Below the pieces are notes generated by a model. The model was not told the origin of the DNA. It worked only from the letters and a program-made list of their open reading frames with translations, and did not search any database. Source: Welwitschia mirabilis (taxonomy: Eukaryota; Gnetophyta; Gnetopsida; Welwitschiales). From it: 64,000 bases of DNA. Below, one piece after another: positions 1 through 12,897 of this stretch. Within the stretch, counting starts at the first letter, position 1. Each line of letters starts with the position of its first letter. Position numbers and translations under genes: made by a program. The stretch spans positions 18,534,450-18,598,449 of the forward strand of contig JBOZIK010000001.1 of NCBI GenBank assembly GCA_051453625.1. The letters are read 5' to 3'.

Positions 1-75
1 TCTCACTAGACCATTAATGATAAGAATAAAATTCTTAAATTAGGCTAAATATTTCTTTTAAGATAGTTCTTATCT

Positions 76-1190
76 ATTTAAGTATTACCTAGATCAAGTC
101 ATCTATAGATGTATCCCTCAATCTAAAATTCATGACATTATTAGGCATTGTCATCTAAGGCTTATGATGGCCATTATTCTAATAATAAAATTGTCATGAA
201 AATTCTTCAATCTAATTTTTATTTGTCATCTATTTTTAAAGATTCCTACCTCTATTGCAAAACTTGTGAAAATTGCCAAAAACTTGATAGCCTATTATGG
301 AAACATATGATGCCTTTAAACCCCATTTGCATCGTACAATCCTTTGATGTTTGGGGAATTGACTTTCAAGGCCCATATCGCTCTTCAAATGGATACCATT
401 ACATTCTTTTTTATATTGATTGTGTTATTAAATAGGTGGAAGCATGCAGTTGTCAATCTAACAATGCCCAAAAAGTGATGACCTTTAAGAAAAACATCTT
501 AATGAGATTTGTGGATTCTTAAGTTTTAATTAGTGATGGAGGAACTTACTTTTGCAATAGAATATTTAATAATCTTCTCACTAAGTATGGGGTCACTCAT
601 AAAGTTGTAACATCATACCATCCCTAAAGTAGCAGTCAAGTTGAGATTAACACTAAAGAAATTAAGAATATTTTGCAAAAGGTAGTAAAATCAACTAGAA
701 AAGATTGGTTTTTTAAGCTTAATGACATCTTATGGGTTTATCGAGTAGCTTATAAGACACCTCTAGGAATGTCCCTGTTCAGGTTATTTTATGGAAAAGC
801 TTGTCATATACCTATAGAGCTTGAACACAAAGCATATTGAGTAATTAAAGACATGAACTTAGATCTTAAGGTAGTAGAGAAGAAAAGGGCTATACAACTT
901 AATGAGTTAGATGAAATTAGAAATATCACTTATGAGAACATAAAAACCAATATGAAAAGGATTAAGAAATTACATGATCAAAACATCCTTAGGGAAACAT
1001 TTCAAGAAGAAGAATTAGTTTTACTATACAATTGATGATTACATTTATTCCTAAAAAACTAGTTTCTAAGTGGAAAGGCCCATATCTAATAAAAAAGATT
1101 TTGCCAAATGATGTATTTCTTATAGAAAATACTAAAAACAACAAAAAATTAAAAGTTAATGGGTTGTCACCTTAAGCATTATCGTTTACC
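76..1190 (+). pseudogene. Athila-type Ty3/gypsy integrase (3' end of pol), decayed
   Basis: Integrase would insert retroelement cDNA into chromosomes. The zinc-binding region is seen as RHCH near 140-155 and CKTCENCQ near 275. The core follows with WGIDFQGP, LISDGGTYFCN and SSQVEI, so all three D-D-E acidic positions are present. Downstream come YKTPLGM, FYGKACHIPIELEHK and a C-terminal segment (SKWKGPYLIKK, then KLKVNG). These are hallmarks of the Athila/Tat branch of Ty3/gypsy. A one-base frame change lies near 155-165. From 148 to 1035 a single frame holds, broken only by stops at 433 (TAG for Trp), 520, 625 (TAA for Gln) and 838 (TGA for Trp). RT and gag lie outside the window. Identification is sure; the element is dead. 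Confidence 0.9.
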
Positions 1191-2137
1191 CCTCTCATAC
1201 ACTTATGAATTTATGAGACTTATAGGCCTAAGTTAATGGCTTTTAATAAAAATCAATAATAAGAGATCTCACTATCATTTTAAGTAATGGTTGAAATTAA
1301 GTACACTTCTGGGTTTGTAAAGAAAAGTTATGATTATTTTGATTTTAATTATTAAAGTCATATTTACTTTAGGTCTTCAATTTAAAACATAGTTGAGAAA
1401 GTAGAATCTACCTACATATTATGTTTCTTGTGTTTAAAGCTTTTCACGGGAATAAGATTTTTCTTAATTAGGCTAATGAGCTAATGATCCTTCTTATGTG
1501 CATAAAAAATAAATATGAAAAGAAAAATGAAAAGAAAAAATAATGTTCTTCTCCAAACACACATCTCATTAATCACTTAACTGGGTTTAGTTAATTACAT
1601 TAGGCTATGGACACTCAGTGGCAATATAGTTCTAATGATCTAATTATGACATAATCAACTGCATTAGGGCTATAAATGCTTATAGGTAATGCAACTCTAA
1701 TTTATTTATAAAACAACATGCTTAACTCTATTGAAATAAAATGTCATAAATTGAATGCTTAATGTGATTCAAAGGCTTAAAAAGAATATATATGCTAGTA
1801 GAAAAGAAAAATAAAGAAAATAAAGTAGTGGGAATTGGGGGCCATCTAAGTTCTATTAACTTTTATACTTAAGATTTGTTATGATTTTTAAAATTGTATA
1901 AATTATTTGGTCAAAACTAAAATTATTTGATCCATTAAAAATCACCAAAGTATAATAAAGGTCATTGAATTAGGTAGGTTATCTCCTTTATTCATTAGTT
2001 ATATGGTTAAGTTCTTTGCCATATTTCATTTTCAATCTCCATTACCCATTCCACTTCACCCCCATTTCATGAGAAATAACATCATAAAGCATAAATCATT
2101 TTTATGGATCAAATTTTTACTTAACATTTTTTAGGAA
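1190..2137 (+). mobile_element. Athila-family 3' non-coding region, copy 1
   Basis: This stretch aligns by eye with 6690-7640 and 41706-42420. Shared blocks include caataataagagatctcact, the gctaatgagctaatga segment and a pair of ~65-bp direct repeats. It lies between the integrase and the expected 3' LTR, which is not visible because a gap starts at 2138. No ORF of note. Confidence 0.75.
1592..1715 (+). repeat. Paired ~64-bp direct repeat inside Athila 3' region
   Basis: The motif (a/g)cattaggctat ... aatgcaactctaa occurs at about 1597 and again at 1661. The same doubled arrangement occurs at 7091/7157 and 42081/42147, so the duplication predates the three insertions. Confidence 0.65.
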
Positions 2138-2237
2138 NNNNNNNNNNNNNNNNNNNNNNNNNNNNNNNNNNNNNNNNNNNNNNNNNNNNNNNNNNNNNNN
2201 NNNNNNNNNNNNNNNNNNNNNNNNNNNNNNNNNNNNN
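2138..2237. other. Assembly gap (100 N)
   Basis: A run of N directly before a (GT)n tract. The dinucleotide repeat probably broke the assembly. The 3' LTR of the first Athila copy should lie here or has been lost. Confidence 0.95.

Positions 2238-2312
<75 letters not shown>
2238..2312 (+). repeat. (GT)n microsatellite
   Basis: About 37 uninterrupted GT units abut the N gap, so the true length is unknown. Confidence 0.98.
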
Positions 2313-2314
<2 letters not shown>

Positions 2315-5300
2315 GTATCATGCTATTCTAGATACAAAATGCTATTTAGTAGGAGGATGAAAGAGAAAAATGAGTGACAGAAATGTCATAACAACCTTAA
2401 CCATAAATCTATTTCTAGAAAGCAAAGAAAGAAAATAATAAAACAAAAAGGAATATAGGAAGAAGATCACCATTAAGATGGGGATCATTTTGGCAAAATG
2501 CTTTAGTAATAGGACTTAGCAAGAAGGTTAAAAGGGAAGCTCTAATCATCCTGTAAAGAACATAACAGAATCTCTAATGCTTTAATGTTACCTACAGAAA
2601 GGAACATAAGCTTATCAATATGCCTCTGTGTAACATTTTGGTATTCTAATATAAAGCTGAAAAACTAACATTTTGATATCATTGTGTGCATGTCTTATTA
2701 CTTGAAAAAGTAATATTATCTTCTATTTTCTCTTATTTGTATAGCTAAACATGAACTAGAATAATTAACAGTGCTTAGAAATAAGTTTATTCAACATTTA
2801 ATTTTTATCATGTTTATATACTTTTTCTATTTTTCCATAATGTAGTATATGTAAATAGTGAACTTTTTCATCAAATAAACCAACCTGACTAGTTCAAGTA
2901 ACATCATCATGATAATATCATGATGATGTATTTTAAACTAAACGATTAAATATTAAGTAGTTCTTTAGTAAGCCTTTGATTTTTATTTAATGGTTTAAAC
3001 TTATTTTAGGTTAACAATATCATAGTTTTACACTTTCCCAACATAGTTTCTTAATATTTTATACATTTGTTTCATCATATAAGATTTCATCCATAGTTAA
3101 TAAAGTAATATTAGGTTGTATTTATTGAGGTTTTTCCCTAGCACCTTTCTAGTACTGTTGTAAGTTTATCATAAACAAGGTAATTCTCATGAACCTTTTT
3201 GAATTATCTCATAANNNNNNNNNNAGTGATTATATTAGGCCCTCTCAACCTTATATGAAACACTTAATAATCAATGTCATGATGTAAAACTTTATATAAC
3301 CATAATAAATTATTTAAGTTTTTTAGATGTTATTTAGAATTTTCACTCATGGATTGAATAGATTCTTAAAAATGTAAAAAGTTTATTAAAGGTTGGAAGG
3401 ATTAATAAAAATTAGATTAGCCATCACATTCTGTGTTAATAGTTGTGTATCAAATGCGAAGGAAATTTTGATTAGGAACTCAAAATTTCAATTCCAAATT
3501 AAAGGCAAAGTAATAAACAATTTTAGAAGAGAGCTTATTCATCTTGAAGAGTAAAATCAGAAGGGGAATTCACATGGAGGGATTAATACATTTTGATCAT
3601 TCATGTAATGAAATTTCAGAGAAGGATAAGAATATGATAGGTTTAATCTTTTAAAGAAGAAAGATAGAGAAATGCAAAAATTTATTGGAATTAGAGGGAT
3701 TTGGGGCCTCCTTTTGACACTAGGAAATATGTTGATGCATGAATTATAGTTAAGGAATCATGAAGGAATAAAGAAGATGTGTAACCTAATATGGAAAACT
3801 TATTTAGATAGATGGTTACCTTTAGTTATATCCCTAGGATATAATGAAATTTGAGAATAATCCTAATTCTATAGAAGTAAATGAAAAGGATGTGATTAGA
3901 AAAACAAAGTTTAAGAAAAGGGATTACAAAATATATTTATTCTAATTTGTTAAAAGTAAAAGTATAAAGTTTTAAAGAATTCCATTTTTTTTTAAGTACT
4001 AAGGAAACATGATGAAGTAAAAAGAAATAAAATAGAAGTAGCAATTATAATAGAAATGTAAAAAGTAATGAGGAAGGTAAGAGATCATGCAAGGTAAAAG
4101 AGTGATAGGATAAAGGATTAGGAAAAAATAAGAAAGATGGAATAATATGAAAATGTGATATTAAAGCAAAGGTAAAAAGATAAGAATCATGTTGATGTTA
4201 CCTAAAACAAAGATAAGGTAAGGTAGCTATGGTTGTAGCCTAAGAAAGAAGATAAACTTTTATCATAATTAGTAAGATTGGGTTGTGTTTTACTTCACAT
4301 GGAAGATTATGTTCTTGAGTACTAGATTGCAGAAAAGGTATTTTAAGATCACTATAAGTGTCATGTAAAATGAAAGTATGAAGCCAAAACATTTATTAGT
4401 TAATTAGACACTAGAAATAAATGTATTTAATTATTAAAATCATTTTATCATGACCAACTCTTGAGTCACAATTACAAAATGTGAACATAAAAACTTCTCT
4501 AATGTAAATCATGTATTTTCTTCAAAGATCTTTGAAATTAAAAGAAAATGGAATTTGATAACAATACTACTTTTGTTAAAGAAAAATGGTAAAAGGTGAA
4601 AATTGATTAAAATATATGTGAGTGATATTATAATTTTTTTAAATACAAAATATGTATGACATTGCTTTAAAATGTAGTAGAAGTATAAAGTGGCCTACAA
4701 AAATGTTTAAGAATAAAATACCTCTCAAAACCAATTATATACTGGAATCTTAGAGCCACATAAAATAATAATAATAAAAATAAAACTCTACAAGTGAATA
4801 TATAAGGATATGTGCAAACACATTTTAATTAAGTTAAAAACATACGGCTAAAAAAAAATAAAGATACATAACTAGAATACAGTAACAAGTAATACACATA
4901 ATATGCTTATAAGCCACATTGATGCCAAGCCCTAAAAAATGCTTACATCCAAAACTATAGTAGGTGAACAAGCTTCATGCACCCCTAGTGTGGTAATCCA
5001 GCTCTTGGAAAGAATCAAAGAATTTGATAAGAAGCCATCCTATTATCATAAAAACTATATCACAGTTATGCATTACATTAAAGCATGATCTATCTATTTG
5101 CAAAGAAGTTGAGGGTGGCATATGAAGTACACAGGTGAAGAAAACTTTGAGTGAAGTCAAAAAAAGGTAGTCTGGAAGGGCAGGTGCTATATACTCTAGC
5201 TAGAAGAAGGTGTATCATTTTTTAGTAATAGAGATACACGTAAAGAATGCCTACTAGACTTATCAAATTGTCCATCCCCATGTCTTTACATAGCTAGAAA

Positions 5301-6180
5301 TTGCATTTAATAACTACCATTAGTACACTTTAATAAAAGAAGCTTTTTTTCAACATTAGTATGCCCATTTAAGTAGCATGAAATATCTTTTATTGATTAT
5401 ACCATTTTCATAGTAGAAGAGTTTATTTTCAGATGAGCACTAGAGGAGAATAGGTGGCATTTATGTTTAACTTAAAATGTTACAGCCATTTGAGCATAAT
5501 GGTCGTATGAGGGATTAAAAAAGTTAATAATAAACTTAGCTTTAAAACCTATTTTTTCTTAATAGCATAATTGATACACTTAATTGAATAATAAGGATAA
5601 AAAATTTGTTTTGGTTAAATCTTAAAATAACCCCTAAACTAAAAGATTAATAAAGAGTTATTATGGGAATAATCATTCTAATTAGATTGATCATAATCAT
5701 CTCGTGATAATTTTAGAACATCTAGTAAACACATGTTATTATAAAGTTAAATATATTATTATATATCCTTAAAGAAGTAGTTAAAGAAAAAGAATGATAA
5801 GAACCGTTAGTAGGTATTTGCTAATATGAATTATGAAAGCTTTTGTGCCTTATGGATTCATTAATAAGTAATGGGTTTATGCATCTTGATGATCACTTAT
5901 ATTTCATGGATCTTCTTTTAGTTTAATTTATTAATCCTATTAATTTTATTGCTTTTCTTATGAGAATTTCTAAGTTTTCACTTGGATCATGTTATTGCAA
6001 CAACTCCTTATTAAACTTATTTCTTTTTGCCCTTTAGTATTTACTTCTAATAAAATAGGCTCAAATGTCAAACTTTTTGGGAAATAAATGGAGATTTATT
6101 TAGTTGTAAAATCTAATTTCTCCAAGATATTCTTGAATTCTTTATTTTCTTCTATCATCTTCTTGATTATTATTTTAATC
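2313..6180. other. Unassigned AT-rich region
   Basis: About 3.9 kb with a 10-N gap at 3215-3224. No reading frame, LTR boundary, primer site or RNA gene could be recognised on either strand. The short open frames seen (for example 4975-5160 minus) have no family features. Probably very old repeat sequence. Confidence 0.5.
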
Positions 6181-6185
6181 GATAA

Positions 6186-6700
6186 GAATCATTTAAATTT
6201 AAATTCTCAATGAAATATTATGGCTCCTATCAAATAGCTTATAAGACTCCATTAGAAATGTTTCCTTTTAGCTTAGTCTATGGAAAAGCATGTCATCTAC
6301 CTATAGAACTTAAATACAAATCATATGATAAAATTAAAGACATGAACTTAGATCTTGAGGTAGAAAGGAAGAAAATAACTACACAACTTAATGAATTAGA
6401 TGATATTAAGAATGATACTTATAAAAACATAAAAAATTAATAGATAAAGAATATAGAAATTAAACAATTAAAACATCCTTAGAACAACATTTCAAGAAGG
6501 AAAACTATTTTCACTCTATAACTCATAATTACTTTTATGTTTAAGAAAACTATCTTTTAAGTGGAAAGAACTATATCCTAAAAAAAAAGGTTTTGATAAA
6601 AGGTGCATTTCTCATCAAAAAGACTAAAAACCACTAAGAATTCCAAGTCAATGATTATTGCCTTAAAATTTATCATCCACTCCTCCAATCAACTCATGAA
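6186..6700 (+). pseudogene. Athila-type integrase C-terminal part, copy 2
   Basis: Homologous to 705-1200 of copy 1. It reads YKTPLEM, LVYGKACHLPIELKYKSYD and LNELDDIKNDTYKN, then beyond the stop a degraded C-terminal tail ending in THEFMRH. The integrase core and everything upstream are missing, so the copy is 5' truncated at about 6180. The frame 6210-6440 is open; after it several stops and shifts occur. Confidence 0.85.
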
Positions 6701-8011
6701 TTTATGAGACACACACATCCAGGTTGCTGGCCTTTGATAAAAATTAATAATAAATAATCATATTATCATTTGAGTAATGGTTAAGATTAAGTGCACTTAT
6801 GGGTTTTTAAAAAAACGTTACATTTATTTTGAGTTTTATTATTAAAATCATGTTCACTTAAAGTCTTCAATTTTGGTAACATATGGATGAAAAAGGTGGA
6901 ATTTACTTTTATATTATGTTTCTTAGATTGAAAGATTTTAATAGGGACACAAATTTTCGTGATTAGGCTAACGAGCTAATGACCCCTAAAATGTGTACAA
7001 AAAATGAATATGAGAAGAAGAACAAAAACAAAAATAATATTTATTCTCAAAAATCTAATCTCAGTAATCACTTGTTTGATTTTAATTAACTATGTTGGAG
7101 CTATAGACACTAGTTGTTAATGCAGCTCTACTGAATCTATTTATGAAATAATCAACTATATCAGGGCTATAAACACTTGCTAGTAATTCATCACTAATTT
7201 TTTTACAAATTCACATGTTTAATTTCATTAGAATAAAATGTTATAACATAAATACTTCATGTAATTTAAATGCTTAAAAAAGAACATATATGCTAGTAGA
7301 AAAAAAATAATGGAAAGAAAAATATGGTAATTGAAGGCCTTCTGATTTCTATTGCCTTTAATTATTCTTAAGATTTGCTTTGATTTATTAAAATTTTATA
7401 AGTTATTTGATTAATACTGTGCTTGTTTGATATTAAGATCCATTAAAAATTATAAAAATGTAATAAAGGCCATTAACTTATATCAATTTTCTCCTTTATT
7501 CATCAGTTGTGTGGTTGAATCCTTTACCATATTTTCATTTTCCATCTTTATTACCCATTCCACTTTACCCATATTTTATGAGAAATAACTTCATGAGGTA
7601 TAAATTATTTCTATGAGTCAAATTTTTACTTCACATTTTTAGCAATAAATTAAAAAAAATAGTTATCTTTCATTAGATAATTTTTTATTCATAGTTTAGC
7701 TTACATTAATTTGCACTATTTTCTTTTAATAAAAATGTCTTATTGAAATTTTCTAAGGATGTGTTCTCAAAATGGTTCTAACACTTTCTATCATAAAACT
7801 TTAAGGATCAAGTTCAATTTTGATTAGGGAGTATAACATTCATTTTTCACATAATTTTTATATTTTAATGCCTTGTTTTCAAAAATTAGTCATAAAAGTC
7901 AAAAAGATATATCATTTTTCACACCTAAATACTTTCCTTCAGATGATTTCTCATGTTAATCATTTTGTTATTAACTTTTTGCTAAGAGTCTAGCAAAAGT
8001 CTAGTTGGAGG
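6700..8011 (+). mobile_element. Athila-family 3' non-coding region, copy 2
   Basis: Parallel to copy 1 (1190-2137) and to 41706-43590. It carries the doubled ~66-bp repeat at 7091/7157. It ends in a polypurine-like tract, aaaagtctagttggagg at 7995-8011, directly before the LTR start. Element G has the same tract before its 3' LTR. Confidence 0.75.
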
Positions 8012-9293
8012 TGTAGTAACATGTAAAAATTAACATTTATATCAAGTGTTTTAGGCTGATTTAGTATAAATGAAGATATTAATTTAATTATTTTAATTAT
8101 AAATTATGTTTTCTATTATTTTTAAAATAAAAATTAACTTTATGATATTCTTCATAACAATTGTATATTTTTAGTCATGTTTTGGAATACATGGTAAAAG
8201 ACAAACATAATTCCACACAAAACATTGATCATAATGGAGACATGGTGTGGTGACATGTAGTAGTAGTATTGGAAGACATGTAACATAGGCATGTGAAAGT
8301 GGCACTGGAGACATTTGGCAATAGCATTAGTTAGTAGAGTAATCTAACTCTAAAGGCACACGTTAGACTCATCATAACAAAGACTCTACTTAATGGTATA
8401 TAACAATCTCTAACAAGTGTTAGAACAAAACCTGTACCAAATGCTAAATGTCAAAGATTATATCTAATGCTACAAAACAAAATCTTATCTACCTAATTCT
8501 ATTAAAAAACTTCCACCAAATGCTATAGGATAAAATCTTATCTACCAAATTCTAAATGACAAAGATTCTACTTAATGCTACAAGCCAAAGGCTTCTACCC
8601 TCACCTACAAAAAGGCCTTACGTCCTTGCTTGTAATTACTCTTTGTTTTTGATAAAGTAGCAAAACTTTTAAAGTGTTAAGTCAACATGGCCTTCTGAGT
8701 ACTCTCTTTGGGTGTAAGCTTACTTTGAGGATAGCTTAAGAAGTCTATATTAGCCTTCTTTTTCCACTAATGTAATGTGTATTTTTGAAATTACAATAAC
8801 TTTGTACTTGTAATTCTTAAGTAAGAACTAGGTTATCAAGTTATATTATTAGTTACAATAAGTTCCCTGGTTAATTAATCTAAGTCTTTTTCATTTGATG
8901 AATCTTGAGTACTTTACATCCTTAACTTTCCATGATTATTTAAGGGTTGTAAAGGACCAAGTGACTTTTAAATTCATCAATATTCATATGGTGAATAAGA
9001 TTATATCATCATACCCTGAGTCACCACTACTAGATAGCTTAAGTATATTTTATGAATTTGTAGGATATGTTTGAATAGAAGGAGAGCTAAAGAAGGAATC
9101 AAGTTAAACCTTGGAGCTACTTCATTTTCTACCTCTCCAATAAAGTTTCAACAACATTCTCCCCCTCTCTCTTTTTTCTATTTTCTTTTATTATAGTTAC
9201 AGGACTTGTATAATTTCTATTAAGTTTACCACAATTATCTATGTGGAAGAATGATACTACATCTAGTTTATTTCAGTTTGATTGTACTACACA
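8012..9293 (+). mobile_element. Athila-family LTR (3' LTR of copy 2)
   Basis: Starts TGTAGTAACATG right after the polypurine tract and ends near ...ctacaca at 9293. It aligns with the LTRs of element G in the regions around 38820-39190 and 44600-45018. A decayed TATA box (tacaaaaagg, 8606-8615) sits where element G has tataaaaggg. No clear primer site or target duplication was seen to its right. Confidence 0.75.
8425..8595 (+). repeat. Degenerate ~55-bp tandem units upstream of LTR TATA box
   Basis: About three imperfect copies built on ctaccaaatgctaa...caaagattctatctaatgctac lie immediately 5' of the decayed TATA box. The position suggests promoter or enhancer repeats in the LTR U3 region. 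Confidence 0.55.
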
Positions 9294-10100
9294 TGAATAG
9301 TCTTGCATAACTATTTGTGTGTTTTCTTGTGTTTTTGGCTCTCTCCTTTGTCCCTAGGCAAAGAACAATAATTAGGTCCTTACCTAGTTTTACTATAAGT
9401 TTAGAAATAAACATACATAACCAAGTTTAAATATTTTTCTTAAATACTTATAATTAATTTCATTATTTAATTACAAATACAATTTTGTCACTATTTATTA
9501 TTAGTATTCTTTTCTCAAATTTTTATTATTTATTATCTAGACATAAGAAATTGAGATTTTATTTGCTATGTTCAAAGAGATTCAGGGGATGTAAATTTTG
9601 GAAAAAAGATCTAAAATGAATAAGGTCATATCAATTTTATGCTATAGTATACCTTGACTTTTGTAGTAGATCATGATCAATGAAAGATGTGCCCTAGTAG
9701 TTAAAACATATGCAATAGTTTTAAAATAAGAAACTTGGATTTCTATCATAGTCTACATGAGCCTAATTATCATTTTTTTAATAGGGATTGTAAAGGTCTT
9801 TTTAATATTTTCAAGGACTCCTGATTATTTCATAGGTTGATGTTCAGTATAAGGAGCTTTTGAAAAGTGATTAACCAAAAAATTAACATATCCTATTGGG
9901 AATTTAGAATAATTATTCACAAGATAATCTCTTACAGATCTTAAATGCAAAGAAATTTTAAATAAGGAATATCATTTTTCAATGAAATATAGGTAATGAA
10001 TCAAAAACTCATGTATATTTTCTTGTTAATATTATTATTTTTTATTCTAGCTTAAGATAAATTTTATATTTATTATTTAAATTAATTAGTAAATTTGTGT
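9294..10100. other. Unassigned region between Athila LTR and element D
   Basis: AT-rich sequence with no recognisable frame, repeat or boundary. Confidence 0.4.
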
Positions 10101-10982
10101 CAATTGTTAGTTGTTATGCATATGTTATATTAACAAATGTTGGTACAATTATCAATTAAGATTAGGCAAATAATAGACTGGGCTAGCTAAAATTTAAAGA
10201 CTAATAAGAAACTACCTAACAAACACAACTAGGGAGGAGGGGGAAGGTGAGAAGCAAAGAGAAAGGAGCGAAGGATAGTTTTTAGTGGAAAGAAAAAGAG
10301 CTCATTTCTGGAAGGAAAGGTAATTTAATATAAAGAAGGAAGGCTAAGTTTAGAAATGGTCTTCTAGCAAGATGAAGAAAGACTAGAAGTGGTATTTTGT
10401 AAGACATCAATCATTGCATCTAATTAAGGCTCCAGTGCTACCTCTAAAGAAGAAATAGACATCCATGCAAATATAGTATTTCTATTAAGAGAATTATTTT
10501 TATGTTGTAAATCATTACAACATTTTATCTTTATGTAGAACTGAAAAATTATCAATTAAATGTTGTATTCATTCTAATTTTACTCAAAAATGTATTGTTT
10601 ATTTTTCTTTAATCTAATGTATGATACTGAACAAATGCTAGGATACTTACATTGCTTAGGAGTGGGTTCTATTTTAGCATTTTAGTTTAGTTTATAAATG
10701 AACTTTACCTCTTTCTTCTTAAACATGTAAAATATGTATATAGTAATAATGAGTCGTACTTCAACCTAAAGTAGTTAAATTGTCCTTTATCAAGATTTTA
10801 TTATGGTAATGCAATTTTAATTAAATTAGTTAGAGATTTGAACATTTTAACTAGTTTTTCAGTAAGCCTCTATATTTTAAAAATAAATGATAAAGGTTGA
10901 TATGTAGGTTAATAGTATAGAATTTATAGATTTTTTATTGCATGTTATTTATACATATTTTTATTAACATTTAGCTCTATCA
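10101..10982 (+). mobile_element. Probable 5' LTR of gypsy element D (left boundary uncertain)
   Basis: Called because a primer-binding-like site follows directly after ...tagctctatca (end at 10982) and gag follows that. The LTR start cannot be fixed by eye; 10101 is only a placeholder. The sequence is not visibly similar to the LTRs of elements C and E, although the gag and protease regions are. Confidence 0.4.
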
Positions 10983-10984
10983 TT

Positions 10985-11001
10985 TTTGGTGTTAGAAGGA
11001 T
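10985..11001 (+). promoter_or_regulatory. Candidate primer-binding site of element D
   Basis: tttggtgttagaaggat lies directly after the LTR end. It resembles the site of element C (ttttggcactagatgag at 50864) if both derive from a tttggcgctag ancestor with different CpG decay. The primer tRNA was not assigned. Confidence 0.5.
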
Positions 11002-11229
11002 GACACTCTTAAAGATAACTAATAAAGATGAAAAATTCAATTTTTTAAAAAAATATTCAAGGAAAATGGAGGAATAAACAAGGCATGCATGTTCGACATC
11101 CTAAGAATATGATTTAAGATTAAAAAAAACTACAAATAAAATTAGATTAGAAATAGAGAAAAGAGATTTAGAGGTTGGGAAAACAAAATTAGGGCAAGTT
11201 GTTAAAGAAAAAGTCTTATTTCAACTTAT

Positions 11230-12892
11230 GAGTGAAATGAAACAAAGATTATCTACTCTTCTTAAAGCACCTCTCACCTAAGGGTGATCATCTAGAATAA
11301 ATAGAACTATGATAATTTAAAATCTCATAATAAAAAAAAGTGTGTAGTATATTATTATTGGGAGGCTGATAAAGATTCCACACCCTTGAATTACAATACC
11401 ACTAGTTAGAAGATTTAAGGCCTACTAATCCTAATTCTTTATATTATCTTTAGAAGGTTAAAAATATAAACATTTCATTAATACCTACTTTTAAAGGAAA
11501 TAAATAAAAAAGAAATCAAACGAACTCTTACTTCACATAAGTTTATTTAACTTCTTTTGTAAAGAAATCTATTTAGACTTAAAATCAAACTATTTGAGAT
11601 ATTTCCCCTTTTTAAAAAGACTCATAGCTGTGGTAACATAGAAATCCCAATCATGCTTTTAGCTCATGGATAGCTCTCAGAAATGCCTTTTTAAATAAAT
11701 TGCAACCTATGAGAGCAGTAGAATATTTATGAGGAAAAAATTAAATATTAAATAAAATTAAAATAAAATAATTAATGAATTCATGGATAGGTTTAATATA
11801 ATACTAGATAAATTTCCTAGCTATAGAATCTTTGTTAGATAAAGAAGTCAAGCTTTAGTTAGGGAATTGCAAACTTAACCACTAAGGGAGTTGGATTTAT
11901 CATGCAGAGGAAATATAAAAACTAAATATCTATAGGCAATAATTGAGGATAATTACTCAGTTACATAATATGAGATAAGGATGGAGTAAGACAATGAGAA
12001 AAATAAGAAGGTAAATAAGATGTCAATGATAGAAATAGAAAGGAGTGTGTATATCTTTAAACATATTAGTCTTATGAAAGAATAAAATAAAAATGTAATT
12101 AGTAGTATGATACAAAAATTTGATAAGTTAGTTATATAAAATTTAAAAGAAGAATAAGGACCCACTTGTGAACATTGTGAAGAAGATAACCATGGAGAAG
12201 TAAAGTGCCCTTGGATATAAGAATTTCTTTAGTAAACAAATATAAATAGGTTAGATTTAAACTTAAAAAATCATCCCTGAAAAAGAAAAATCCATACTCT
12301 TATCAAAATAATAAGAGAAAAGGAAGATTAGATAAACCTCTACAAAAGAATATAACCTCTAATAGACAACAACAATATGAATACTATAGAACTTAGAAAA
12401 ATAAAAATTAAGAAAATGACATGGATGAAAAAAGTTGGAAAAGAAAGAAGGAAAAATTCTTAATCAATCTCAACCAAATCCAAGGAAGACCACAAGTAAA
12501 TATATGTCTACTAGATTAAGGAAACATATGCCAATAGATTTGAGCCTTAAAAAAAGAAAGAACCTAATTAACTTACTGATAAAAGAGAAAACTAATGTAA
12601 AAAAAGAGACACTGGTATATAAGCAATTAAAAAATCTATTATTTCCAATGAAAAATAAATAAATTGAACATCCTAAGGTTGAGAAAGATTTATAATACTT
12701 AATTAAAGCACTAGAATATACAAAAATTTCATTACCTCTTTAAAATGTTAAAAGATATTTCTATCTATTGGGATAAATGAAGAGTATGTGCTCAAAACAA
12801 AGGATTAAAAAGATTATAACGATTTAAAAGTATTAAATTTCTTGAAACTCTACACAAGTTATTCATAATAACAAACATGAAAAATATGATGA
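11230..12892 (+). pseudogene. Gag of Tat-like gypsy element D, decayed
   Basis: Gag would form the virus-like particle. The region around 11500-11660 aligns with 51310-51440 of element C. A long segment near 11770-11940 reads in pieces such as INEFMDRFNIILDKFPSYRI and NIKTKYL, typical of a retrotransposon gag core. A CCHC zinc knuckle follows at 12167-12208 (CEHCEEDNHGEVKC, spacing C-x2-C-x4-H-x4-C). A basic linker is open at 12435-12662. Many stops and shifts are present. The frame breaks off at 12892, where element F inserted, and resumes at 23818. Confidence 0.75.
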
Positions 12893-12897
12893 CCTAG
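12893..12897 (+). repeat. Target-site duplication of element F, left copy
   Basis: cctag precedes TGTAACACCC; its partner cctaa lies at 23818-23822 (4 of 5 identical). Confidence 0.55.

Noticed and set aside
2121-2321. Poly-His/Thr frame
   Set aside because: Translation of the (GT)n microsatellite plus a gap.
8012-9350. Primer-binding site right of the Athila copy 2 LTR (ttgcataactatttg)
   Set aside because: Too different from tggcatcattgccagg to claim; may be flanking sequence.
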